From assembly GCA_902766575.1 (NCBI GenBank), contig CACXED010000333.1, forward strand, positions 1 to 8,319: DNA of 8,319 bases, in the 5' to 3' direction. The notes beneath the pieces are model-generated. The model was not told the origin of the DNA. It saw only the letters and a program-made list of their open reading frames with translations, and made no database searches. The position numbers and the translations under genes are program-made. Shown here one piece after another: positions 1-6,910 of the stretch (positions within the stretch are counted from its first letter, which is position 1; each line of letters begins with the position of its first letter). The DNA is from an uncultured Ruminococcus sp. Its GTDB lineage: Bacteria; Bacillota; Clostridia; Oscillospirales; CAG-272.

Positions 1-1898
1 AGATCCTGATCGTTCGACCACGGGTCGAAAAATTCCCCTCTCCTGCCGTCGAGACGATAAGGATATACGCAGGCGGCTGAGCCCCGTCCGTCGTCGCCGA
101 TAAGGCACATACAATTGCGTATGCACTCCTCCGCTCTGCCGAGCCATTCGGTCTCGCCGGTCAGGCGGCTGTAGGCGATATACGACCGCGCAGTCAGACA
201 GCTCAGATGATGCGGCAGAGTGTCGCCGAAGGTGCGGTTCTTTCCGAACCAGTAGTCGTCCCAGTAGCGTATCGCGATCTCGTTCAGATGGAAGCTCGGC
301 TGATGCCCCGAGAAGCGCTGGAGACATTCGATATGTTTCTTCGCTTCGGCTATGTAATATTCCCGGTTCTCGCAGAGCAGACCCATTTCGGATATATGCG
401 TGACGGCGGGAGTGACTATCGTCTGCTCGTAGTTGACCTCGTGCTTCGGGTAAGAGGTGCCGTTGCCGATGATATTGTCCACATGAGTGTGGAAAAGCTC
501 CATGACCCGCTCGCCGTCGGCTTCCCTGCCCGCCATCCTGAAGGCGCGCATGACCTTTCCTATCGCAAGCCCGTTGGCATAACATTTCTTTCCTCCGACG
601 CCGTAGTAGTTCTCGGCGAGCTTTACGATATGCGAAAGATAGGCTTCGTCGCGGGTCACGAAATATATCTCGGCGAAAAGCAGCATAACTCCCGGCGCGT
701 TGTAGAGCCTGAGCTGATCGCGGTTCTTGCCGATGGTATTGAAAACCTCGCCGGTCTCCTCGTCGTAGAACTCGCGGAAAACGAATTTTATGAAGCGGTC
801 GATCGCCGCGCGAACCTCCGCGTCGTCGTGAAGCTGTAAATATTTGAGCAGCAGAAAAGGTATGTTCAGCCGCTCGCGGCAGGCGTTGTGATCCGGATTG
901 GAATAGTCGAAGTACATACTGTCATAGTCGTTGTCATAGACGAGAAACGCTCCGTAAAGCGGGCTTTCCGGGTCGAGGCACTGCTGATTGCGGACGATGA
1001 AGCGCACGCGCTTTTCGAGAAGCTCGGAGAACGGTATCTTCACCATAACATCCGCCCATGTGGAGTTGCAACAAGATTTCACCTCGAAACGGTATTCGCC
1101 GGGAGCAGCCGGAGTATACTCGGCTGTATAAGCTCTACCGTCAGCCGTCACAGCGAGCTTCTCTCCTCGACAGAAAATTTCGGGCTCCTGTCGGCATTTT
1201 ATAGTCAGCTTCACGCTCTCGCCCGTGAAAATCGTATAGTGCTCGGCTCTGACGTCGATGAAGCGCTCGTATTCCGACAGCCTTGCGAAGAAATCCTCGT
1301 TTCCCGAATGGCGGAAAACCTCCCAGCCGAGCGTATAGCTCTCGCCGCGTTTCAGGAAAAGGCTCGTCGGGCAGAGGATGAAAATTCCGCGGTTATTGCT
1401 CTTGCAGCCGTCCTGACAGTAGCAGTCAAACGAGCCCTCGGTCAGGAAAAGCCCGAGGTTCAGCTCCGACGCGCCCATCCTCAGCGCGTTTATCCACGCC
1501 GTGTCGTGACCGCACCAGATATGAGTATGGCAATGGCGAACCATACACTCGTCGGCGTTCGTATAGCGGTCGTTGAACGGAAATTCTATACCGAAGTTAT
1601 CGCGGTTGATGCAGATCACCGTGTCCGAGATATTCGTCAGCGTGCAGCTCTCGACAAGATTGCCGTTCCCGCCAAAGCCGCGTCTGAAGCGCACCGAAAG
1701 CCCCTTGCCCTCAAATACGCTCTCCGAGCTGTCAGCGCCTGATTGGCAGGAGACGAGCTTCATCTCACGGTAATGTATTCTTCCCCAGAGTCCGCCGTCG
1801 GCGCACCAGTTCATGCCGTGCTCGTCGTCGGGCATTTTGAGCGAGGCTATGCAGCCCGAGCTCTCGTCGACAGCTATATTGAAATATTTATTGTTCAT
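1..1898 (-). CDS. Large cytoplasmic putative glycoside hydrolase-like protein (partial, C-terminus off window)
   Basis: This frame is open from an ATG at 1898 to the window edge (632 complete codons, no stop). AGGAG sits 7 bases before the ATG. There is no signal peptide or membrane segment, so it should be cytoplasmic. Reading by eye, residues 1-215 look like a beta-rich sandwich and about 215-290 like a small Ig-like beta domain. From about 295 onward helical hairpins rich in aromatic and acidic residues resemble an (alpha/alpha)6 toroid of six-hairpin glycosidases. Distinctive motifs are RYWDDYWFGK (544-553), GDTLPHH (558-564) and EFFDPWSNDQD (622-632). Residues 118-131 and 159-165 hold Cys/His clusters. 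It is the second gene of an operon with the AraC regulator, overlapping it by 11 bases, which suggests coupled translation and sugar-inducible expression. I do not recognise the family with certainty; the hydrolase assignment is an inference from architecture and context, and a lyase or isomerase-like toroid enzyme is possible. Confidence 0.8.
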   Translation of the reverse strand, partial: MNNKYFNIAVDESSGCIASLKMPDDEHGMNWCADGGLWGRIHYREMKLVSCQSGADSSESVFEGKGLSVRFRRGFGGNGNLVESCTLTNISDTVICINRDNFGIEFPFNDRYTNADECMVRHCHTHIWCGHDTAWINALRMGASELNLGLFLTEGSFDCYCQDGCKSNNRGIFILCPTSLFLKRGESYTLGWEVFRHSGNEDFFARLSEYERFIDVRAEHYTIFTGESVKLTIKCRQEPEIFCRGEKLAVTADGRAYTAEYTPAAPGEYRFEVKSCCNSTWADVMVKIPFSELLEKRVRFIVRNQQCLDPESPLYGAFLVYDNDYDSMYFDYSNPDHNACRERLNIPFLLLKYLQLHDDAEVRAAIDRFIKFVFREFYDEETGEVFNTIGKNRDQLRLYNAPGVMLLFAEIYFVTRDEAYLSHIVKLAENYYGVGGKKCYANGLAIGKVMRAFRMAGREADGERVMELFHTHVDNIIGNGTSYPKHEVNYEQTIVTPAVTHISEMGLLCENREYYIAEAKKHIECLQRFSGHQPSFHLNEIAIRYWDDYWFGKNRTFGDTLPHHLSCLTARSYIAYSRLTGETEWLGRAEECIRNCMCLIGDDGRGSAACVYPYRLDGRRGEFFDPWSNDQD

Positions 1899-2832
1899 CT
1901 GTTATCTCCTTTTTGTCGTCGGTGATTTTCATAAATTTCCGTTTATAGTCGGAGGGCGACAGACCCTCGATCTGTCTGAACACCCGGCTGAAATAGTGTA
2001 CGTTCTCAAAGCCGAGCCCGGCGGCGATATCGCCTATCGCCATGTTCGACGCGCGGAGCTTCGCCTTGGCGTACTGGATCCTGACGATGTTGCGGTATTT
2101 GAAGATCGTACAGCCCATGACCTTTCTGAAGACCCGGTTGGCGTGATTGTAGGTCAGGAAAAACTGCCGCTCGATGTCCTCTCCCGAGATCGGCTCGGCA
2201 CAGTGGCTCTCGATGTATTCGGCGATCTTACGCGCGGTGTCGTAGGTCTTTTCTGGCTTGCTCTCGACTCCGCGGGGCTTTTGCATATAGCTCGATTCGA
2301 GCTTCATGAAGATCGACGCGACCGACGCCGACAGCTCAAAGCGCTTTTCCGGCTCCTTGTGGCTCGTGTTGAGAATATTGTTCTGTAATGTCTCGGTCAT
2401 CCCCGCGAAAAGTCCGGCGTCGGAGATGTGGCTCGCCTGACGGATGAGAACGTCGAGGAAATCGTAGCACTTCGGGCTGAAGGTGTCGGTACGCATACAG
2501 AGCTCGCGCTTGCTCTGCAGACGCCTCGAGTATTCGTCCTCCGATAGCTGTACGGCTCTGATCCGGTCTGAGCGGAAGTGTATATAATAATATTCGCAGA
2601 AGCTGCACTCGAGCGGCGTCTGGTAATCGCCCTCGTCGAACAGATAAATATCCCCCGGATTCAGCGTCACCACGCCGTCGTTGACGCCGAGACGCAGACT
2701 CCCGTTGGTCACGACATACAGCACATACTCGTTGAGCCGCCGCGTCAGGTGCATATTCGGCGGGATGAGAGTCTCTCTGCCAAGGAGCACTATTTTTAAC
2801 AGCTCGTTCAGGTCTATCTGAAAGCATTTCAT
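1888..2832 (-). CDS. AraC-family transcriptional regulator, N-terminal cupin-like sensor
   Basis: A 314-residue one-component regulator of usual AraC length. Residues 20-90 form a cupin-like beta barrel (NGSLRLGV, then NPGDIYLFDEGD), expected to bind a sugar or related effector. Residues 120-195 are a helical linker. Residues 198-300 are the double helix-turn-helix DNA-binding domain, ending in the family signature IGDIAAGLGFENVHYFSRVF followed by GLSPSDYKRKF. An in-frame GTG at 2841 would add three residues, but it has no ribosome binding site; the ATG at 2832 has a weak GGTGA 5 bases upstream, so I chose the ATG. The gene has its own promoter (2924-2952) and a palindrome near the transcription start. 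Its stop codon lies 11 bases inside the downstream enzyme gene, which is therefore its most likely target, with probable autoregulation. The effector is unknown. Confidence 0.93.
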   Translation of the reverse strand: MKCFQIDLNELLKIVLLGRETLIPPNMHLTRRLNEYVLYVVTNGSLRLGVNDGVVTLNPGDIYLFDEGDYQTPLECSFCEYYYIHFRSDRIRAVQLSEDEYSRRLQSKRELCMRTDTFSPKCYDFLDVLIRQASHISDAGLFAGMTETLQNNILNTSHKEPEKRFELSASVASIFMKLESSYMQKPRGVESKPEKTYDTARKIAEYIESHCAEPISGEDIERQFFLTYNHANRVFRKVMGCTIFKYRNIVRIQYAKAKLRASNMAIGDIAAGLGFENVHYFSRVFRQIEGLSPSDYKRKFMKITDDKKEITDEQ

Positions 2833-2898
2833 GCGATTCACCGTCTTTTTGAATTTGTCCGCCTGTGTTTATCCGATCTGTCGAAGCGTTCCGCGGCT

Positions 2899-2917
2899 GA
2901 TCTGTTCGGAACAGGTC
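2899..2917. promoter_or_regulatory. Palindromic operator-like site at the AraC promoter start point
   Basis: The sequence CTGTTC-G-GAACAG (2902-2914) is a perfect inverted repeat. It extends to 9-bp arms with one mismatch over 2899-2917. It lies at or just after the predicted transcription start of the AraC/enzyme operon, where a bound protein would block initiation or clearance. AraC proteins usually prefer direct repeats, so the binder may be a different repressor. In the RNA it could instead form a small hairpin in the leader. Confidence 0.4.
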
Positions 2918-2923
2918 GATAAT

Positions 2924-2952
2924 AGTATATCATCATTTTTTCCGTATGTAAA
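2924..2952 (-). promoter_or_regulatory. Sigma-A-type promoter of the AraC/enzyme operon
   Basis: On the minus strand a -35 TTTACA (2952-2947) and a -10 TATACT (2929-2924) are separated by exactly 17 bp, each matching consensus at 5 of 6 bases. The predicted start near 2917 gives a leader of roughly 85 bases before the AraC start codon. Confidence 0.75.
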
Positions 2953-3051
2953 TACATATTTCAGGCAATATGTACACAATATCGGCATTTTGGGAGCTTT
3001 CGCGGCTCGACCGGAATAATACCGCCGAACGGCTCCGGACTATGATAATAC

Positions 3052-3081
3052 AAAAAACGCGCCCTTACGGGCGCGTTTTTT
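3052..3081 (-). terminator. Intrinsic terminator after the YfhO gene
   Basis: A perfect 13-bp inverted repeat: AAAAAACGCGCCC (3052-3064) and GGGCGCGTTTTTT (3069-3081) with a 4-base loop. The GC core followed by a U run begins 10 bases after the YfhO stop codon. It is symmetric, so it could stop transcription from either direction. It separates the YfhO unit from the AraC/enzyme operon downstream on the same strand. Confidence 0.93.
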
Positions 3082-3090
3082 AATATCCGA

Positions 3091-5775
3091 TCAGCCGATC
3101 CGCCGGCGCCTGACGGCTCTCGCACAGAGCGCCGTATATATTGCTCCGGCGAGCAGCGATACTAACGTAACCGCGAGTCCGAGCTCAAAGCCCGGCGGGA
3201 TATATGTGATAATCAGCTCTTTAGTCCCCTCCGGAATCACGACGGCGGTGAAGCCGTTCAGAACGCGGCTCAGCTCGACCGGCTCGCCGTCAGCCTCGGC
3301 GCGAAGCCCGTTCTCGTGCGGCATCGTCAGGAAGATAACTCCTCTTCTGCCGCCTGTATCGACCGTGACTCTGCCGCCGCTCTCGTTCGCGACGAGTCCC
3401 GAAAGGAGCTCCGACGCGCGGGACAGCTCGTCAAGATCCTCATAGCAGACCCTGACGCAGCCAAAGGACGACTCAGCGTCGGTCTCCAGTCTTATCGAGA
3501 TATGCTCACCCTTTGCAAACGTCCCGAGCGTGATCGGCCCTCTGGTCTCGTAGGCGAGGACGTTTGTCAGCTCCCTGTCGTTGACTGTAAGTCTCGCGCC
3601 GCCAAAGCAGGGCGATTCGAGATAGAGCACGATCGGAGCATCCCGCTCCATGTCAAATTCGAGCGTGAAGCCGTGATCGTTGAACTCCAGCTCGGCTTCG
3701 ACCGGGCGGTAAAGGCTTATCTCCTCTCCGCAGAGCGCCGACCAGACCGCTTCAAGGTTCAGAAGCGGATCCATGCCGAGCTCAAGGTCGAGGATCTTCT
3801 CGTCGGCTCTGACGGCAAGCCCGGGCGCATAGGGATTTTTTCGTATCTCCGGACTGCCGTCGACCTCTATATATGGCTTTGAGGTCAGTCTTGCCTTGGC
3901 GTCCGGGCCGATCAGGTACCTGATCCCGAAAAGGCTGTCCGACGCCGCAGTTCCGCCTACGCTGTAATTCAGCCACGTCAGCTCAGCCGGCACGCCGAGC
4001 TGTCTCATCATCGTCGCAAAATTGACGTTCAGCGTCGAGGAATAGTGGCTCACTCCGCGAAAGCCGAGCAGCAGCGAATCGTTATAGGTGCGCAGCGAGG
4101 TCTCCTCAACCCGGTAAAAGCCCTCGTCGAGCTCCGCGATCCGGTCGAGCAGCTCAGAATTTTTTTCGACATATTCGCGGTATGCGGCGGCTCCTCCGCT
4201 CTCTCCGTACCATTGCGCAAGCCGTCCGAACGCCGAGGCTGTATTGCAGAGCAGCTCAAGGCAGCAGACCGCGCAGAGCAGCGTCTTTCCCCTTTTCCCC
4301 GGCGCGAGCAGCAAAAACGTATAGACGAGTATCAGCAAAAGATTCAGCAGCACCGCCGCTCCGGTATAGCGGTCGCCGGGATCCATGACCAGCGCGGCGG
4401 TCAGCAGCAGCGCCGCTCCCGAGATTGCCGCCCGTCTCCGGTTGTCATTGCTGCAGACGCAGAACTCACGGTAGGCAGCGGTCAGTATCGTGAACGAGAT
4501 AAGAAACGAATACCGGCAGGGGAACCAGGTCGGCGTATTAAAGATATGAAATACCGTATCGAGCTGCTTCACCGTACAGCTCGTCGCAAGCGCCGCCAGA
4601 AGCAGTCCGTGAGCCGTCCGCTCCCTTGCAGGCAGCCTTTTGTCGGTATAGAACATCAACAGCAGTATCGCCGCCGGGATACCCGCATAGATATTCGGCA
4701 GACCGTCGATCAGATCCAGGTGCGACGCCGTCGCCGCGAACAGCTTTTCGGTCAGTCCGAGCGGCTCAAAGCACTTCGCCGCGATTGTATAAAAGTAGAG
4801 ATGCAGCGCGGTCGTTACCGACGCGGCGATCGCGAGCACGGCAAGCCGGATGGGCTTACCGCTCCTGTCCCGCCGATATTCCCGAGCCGCCAGTCCCCAC
4901 AGTATCACCGCCGCCAGCGCGCAGCCGAGCAGCAGATAGAGGTTGATATACTCATCCGAAAGCAGCTCGGGCGGCTTTGCCTTGCCGGTTCTCATCAGAA
5001 GGATCGCCGGGATCAGTATCACTCCGCCGATCCCTCCCGAGATCAGCGACGAGACTGCGAATCTGAGAAAGGCTCCGATCCGCGCTCCTGTCTCCATCGC
5101 CCTTGCGAACAGCAGATAGGCAAAGTAAAGGCAGCAGTAGATGCAGAGCATATATCCGATATAGTAATTGCAGAGTATCGCCGCTCCGAGCGAGAGGATG
5201 TAAAGCCCCGGCGCGCTCTCCGAAACCAGCCGCTCAAGTCCAAGCGCGATGAGCGGCAGCAATATCAGCGCGTCGAGCCACATCACGTTGAAGCAGTTCA
5301 GCGCCGCGTATCCGCAGAGCGCAAAGGCGGTTGAAAAGCAAATGATCCGCGCCGCGCTCAGCTTGTCTCCGTCCGGCTCTCCGGCGAGCCTTGAGTTTGT
5401 AAAATATACCGCTCCGGCAAACGAAGTCAGCGACAGCTTTACCGCGATGAGCAGCGTCACCGCTGCCGGAAGCTCCGAAAGCGGAAAAAGCAGCGTGAGA
5501 AGATTCAGCGGGCTTGCGAGATAATAGGCGAACAGGCCGTAATAATCCCCTCCGAGCGACTTTGAAAAGTTATAGAAGATATCTCCGCTCCTCAGATTCG
5601 CGATAAATGACGAATACTGACCGTACATATCGCTTGTGAGCAGCGTTCTGTCTCCGAAGGGCGCGATTTTGCAGACCGCGCAGACAGCCGTCAGTATCGC
5701 CGCGCAGCAGAAAAACGCCGCAAGCGGTATAAGCAGCTTACGGCGCAGAGTCTGTGATTTCAACCGGATCCGCAT
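3091..5775 (-). CDS. YfhO-family multi-spanning membrane protein (GT-C-type glycosyltransferase-like)
   Basis: An 894-residue polytopic membrane protein matching the YfhO family (PF09586). A first membrane helix (about 14-36) leads to an extracytoplasmic loop with LLTSDMYGQYSSF (45-57), where Asp49 sits where GT-C glycosyltransferases carry their catalytic acid. Further family-like motifs are MWLDALILLPLI (165-176), NYYIGYM (203-209) and PTWFPCRYSF (415-424). About a dozen hydrophobic helices reach residue ~512. A large soluble extracytoplasmic domain (~520-860) follows, then a last helix (~866-887) and an Arg-rich cytoplasmic tail. In Bacillus subtilis YfhO is implicated in glycosylating lipoteichoic acid from an undecaprenyl-phosphate-linked sugar made by CsbB; a similar cell-surface role is inferred here. 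No CsbB- or GtcA-like partner lies in the window. The ATG at 5775 has AAAGGA 8 bases upstream. It has its own consensus promoter and its own terminator, so it is probably monocistronic. Confidence 0.88.
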   Translation of the reverse strand: MRIRLKSQTLRRKLLIPLAAFFCCAAILTAVCAVCKIAPFGDRTLLTSDMYGQYSSFIANLRSGDIFYNFSKSLGGDYYGLFAYYLASPLNLLTLLFPLSELPAAVTLLIAVKLSLTSFAGAVYFTNSRLAGEPDGDKLSAARIICFSTAFALCGYAALNCFNVMWLDALILLPLIALGLERLVSESAPGLYILSLGAAILCNYYIGYMLCIYCCLYFAYLLFARAMETGARIGAFLRFAVSSLISGGIGGVILIPAILLMRTGKAKPPELLSDEYINLYLLLGCALAAVILWGLAAREYRRDRSGKPIRLAVLAIAASVTTALHLYFYTIAAKCFEPLGLTEKLFAATASHLDLIDGLPNIYAGIPAAILLLMFYTDKRLPARERTAHGLLLAALATSCTVKQLDTVFHIFNTPTWFPCRYSFLISFTILTAAYREFCVCSNDNRRRAAISGAALLLTAALVMDPGDRYTGAAVLLNLLLILVYTFLLLAPGKRGKTLLCAVCCLELLCNTASAFGRLAQWYGESGGAAAYREYVEKNSELLDRIAELDEGFYRVEETSLRTYNDSLLLGFRGVSHYSSTLNVNFATMMRQLGVPAELTWLNYSVGGTAASDSLFGIRYLIGPDAKARLTSKPYIEVDGSPEIRKNPYAPGLAVRADEKILDLELGMDPLLNLEAVWSALCGEEISLYRPVEAELEFNDHGFTLEFDMERDAPIVLYLESPCFGGARLTVNDRELTNVLAYETRGPITLGTFAKGEHISIRLETDAESSFGCVRVCYEDLDELSRASELLSGLVANESGGRVTVDTGGRRGVIFLTMPHENGLRAEADGEPVELSRVLNGFTAVVIPEGTKELIITYIPPGFELGLAVTLVSLLAGAIYTALCARAVRRRRIG

Positions 5776-5822
5776 CTCTGACGTCCTTTCCCGGAGAGCG
5801 TCGGTCTGATCGGCAGATACTT

Positions 5823-5899
5823 TCCGGATAGATTTTGACTTTATTAGATGTCCCGAAATATTATATCACATTTTTTTCCGGTTGTCAATCATATCCGGA
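5823..5899. repeat. Inverted 8-mer flanking the YfhO promoter
   Basis: TCCGGATA at 5823-5830 and its reverse complement TATCCGGA at 5892-5899 bracket the promoter. One copy lies just upstream of the -35, the other about 25 bases into the transcript. A third TCCGG occurs at 5877-5881 in the spacer. This could be a paired operator, but CCGG words are common in GC-rich DNA and the spacing may be chance. Confidence 0.25.
5860..5888 (-). promoter_or_regulatory. Perfect-consensus sigma-A promoter of the YfhO gene
   Basis: On the minus strand TTGACA (5888-5883) and TATAAT (5865-5860) are separated by exactly 17 bp, and TG one base before the -10 gives an extended -10. All twelve hexamer bases match consensus. 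The predicted start near 5853 leaves a leader of about 78 bases. Such a promoter should be strong unless repressed. Confidence 0.88.
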
Positions 5900-5937
5900 C
5901 GCGGAGCGGAAAATGTCGGCGCGGCGCTATGGTCGGA

Positions 5938-6807
5938 TCAGCGCTTGACGATCGGGAGCCAGACCTCGCAGCGGTAGTCTGGCGACGACTGATCTCCGGC
6001 AGGGTAAACCTCGATATCCGGCGCAGGTGCGTATTCGTAGCCCGACGCGGGCAGCCACTCGGAGATTATCCGCTGCTGAACGTCCTGTATCGAGTCGGGC
6101 AGAGCTCCGACAGCCTCAAACACCGCGTAGGTCGTCTCGGGGACGATATACTCCTCCATTCCCTCCGGAACCTCGGCGTCAGTGGCGACCGAGATGTAAT
6201 ATCCGGAATATTCTCCGCCCTCGCAGCCCGAGATGCCGAGTATTCCCTCCGGCTCGCCCTTTGATAGAAGCGCGGACAGCTTTTCGATTCCGCCACCGTC
6301 GATCACCTTTTTCCAGAAAAGCGGAGTCTTTTCAAAGCAGTCCTCCATAGTCATAGCCTCGTGCGTCGCGTAGCCCACCACCCGGAAGGCCTCTTTTTTA
6401 ATGATCCTGAAATTCATCGCTTTCTCTCCTTTTACCGATAATGTAAAGACAATGCGCGGAAAGGCGTTCAGACCGACGCCCTCCTTTTTGACCTGCGAGG
6501 GAGATACTCCGTGGATGCTCCTGAAGGCGCGGTTGAACGACGTAGGCGACTCGTATCCGTACTTCAGCGCGACGTCGAGCACCTTTGCGCCGTCCTCCAG
6601 AAGATCGAAAGCCGCGGCGGTCAGTCTGCGCCGACGGATATACTCGTTTACGGTCACTCCGGTCAGAAAAGCGAACATCCGCTGAAAATGGAACTCCGAG
6701 CAGGCCGCGATCCGCGGCAGCTCCGCCGTGTCGATCTCATTTGCGAGATTCATTTCGATGTAGTCGACCGCCCGGTTCATTCCGTCGATCATATCCATGC
6801 CGCTCAC
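5938..6807 (-). CDS. AraC-family regulator with C-terminal GyrI-like effector-binding domain
   Basis: A 289-residue regulator with the reverse domain order to the other two AraC genes here. The double helix-turn-helix comes first (about residues 8-107; LPRIAACSEFHFQRMF, then VLDVALKYGYESPTSFNRAF and HGVSPSQ). A GyrI-like effector-binding domain follows (about 131-288, starting MNFRIIKKEAFRVVGYATH). Proteins of this Rob/BmrR-like type sense small amphipathic compounds and often control efflux or stress genes; no such target is adjacent, so its role is open. The GTG start at 6807 has AAAGGA 6 bases upstream. An in-frame ATG at 6798 is the alternative, with a longer spacing of about 11. It has its own promoter. 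No clear terminator follows it, so some readthrough into the YfhO gene is possible. Confidence 0.92.
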   Translation of the reverse strand: MSGMDMIDGMNRAVDYIEMNLANEIDTAELPRIAACSEFHFQRMFAFLTGVTVNEYIRRRRLTAAAFDLLEDGAKVLDVALKYGYESPTSFNRAFRSIHGVSPSQVKKEGVGLNAFPRIVFTLSVKGEKAMNFRIIKKEAFRVVGYATHEAMTMEDCFEKTPLFWKKVIDGGGIEKLSALLSKGEPEGILGISGCEGGEYSGYYISVATDAEVPEGMEEYIVPETTYAVFEAVGALPDSIQDVQQRIISEWLPASGYEYAPAPDIEVYPAGDQSSPDYRCEVWLPIVKR

Positions 6808-6824
6808 TGCCTTTCCTTTGTATC

Positions 6825-6840
6825 CGCGCTGTCATGCGCG
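6825..6840 (-). other. Small inverted repeat in the leader of the GyrI-type regulator gene
   Basis: CGCGC (6825-6829) and GCGCG (6836-6840) form 5-bp arms around a 6-base loop, a few bases after the predicted transcription start and upstream of the ribosome binding site. It could be a leader hairpin or an operator. The arms are short and GC-rich, so chance is a real alternative. Confidence 0.25.
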
Positions 6841-6850
6841 TTACGATAAT

Positions 6851-6879
6851 ATTATACCACTCGGAAAACGCGATGTCCT
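6851..6879 (-). promoter_or_regulatory. Extended -10 promoter of the GyrI-type regulator gene
   Basis: On the minus strand TATAAT (6856-6851) is preceded by TGG, an extended -10. A 4-of-6 match to the -35, AGGACA (6879-6874), lies exactly 17 bp upstream. The predicted start is near 6844, giving a leader of about 37 bases. The -10 is part of the palindrome ATAATATTAT. Confidence 0.7.
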
Positions 6880-6905
6880 CGCCAAAGCGGTGCGGTTTCG
6901 GCGAG
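6878..6905 (-). terminator. Imperfect hairpin after the cupin-AraC gene, possible weak terminator
   Basis: CTCGCC (6878-6883) and GGCGAG (6900-6905) pair, and the stem extends about three more pairs including a wobble. It lies 5 bases past the stop codon of the cupin-type AraC gene. On the minus strand no U run follows immediately (a short one comes about 9 bases later), so termination would be weak. It overlaps the -35 of the next gene. Confidence 0.3.
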
Positions 6906-6910
6906 ATTTT

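Noticed and set aside
207..1742. Plus-strand open frames of 210 and 284 codons
   Set aside because: They are antisense to the long enzyme frame, which has a good ribosome binding site, operon context and protein-like composition; the plus-strand frames have no supporting signals.
2902..2914. The palindrome as a LexA (SOS) box
   Set aside because: The Bacillota LexA box has GAAC before GTTC around a 4-base centre; here the order is reversed (GTTC-G-GAAC), so it does not match.
2831..3019. A 62-codon plus-strand frame over the AraC promoter region
   Set aside because: It overlies the sigma-A promoter and palindrome of the minus-strand operon and has no ribosome binding site or recognisable protein pattern.
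2842..3051. The 210-base gap upstream of the AraC/enzyme operon considered for a riboswitch or small RNA
   Set aside because: Apart from the promoter, palindrome and short direct repeat, I see no extended conserved-looking fold and no internal terminator that would indicate a riboswitch.
4045..5334. A 429-codon plus-strand open frame inside the YfhO gene
   Set aside because: It is antisense to a clearly recognisable YfhO protein; its translation is rich in Arg, Gln and Pro with no domain-like pattern, typical of a shadow frame in GC-rich DNA.
6878..6905. The hairpin as a rightward terminator
   Set aside because: On the plus strand it is followed by ATTTTT, but no plus-strand gene or promoter lies upstream to need it.
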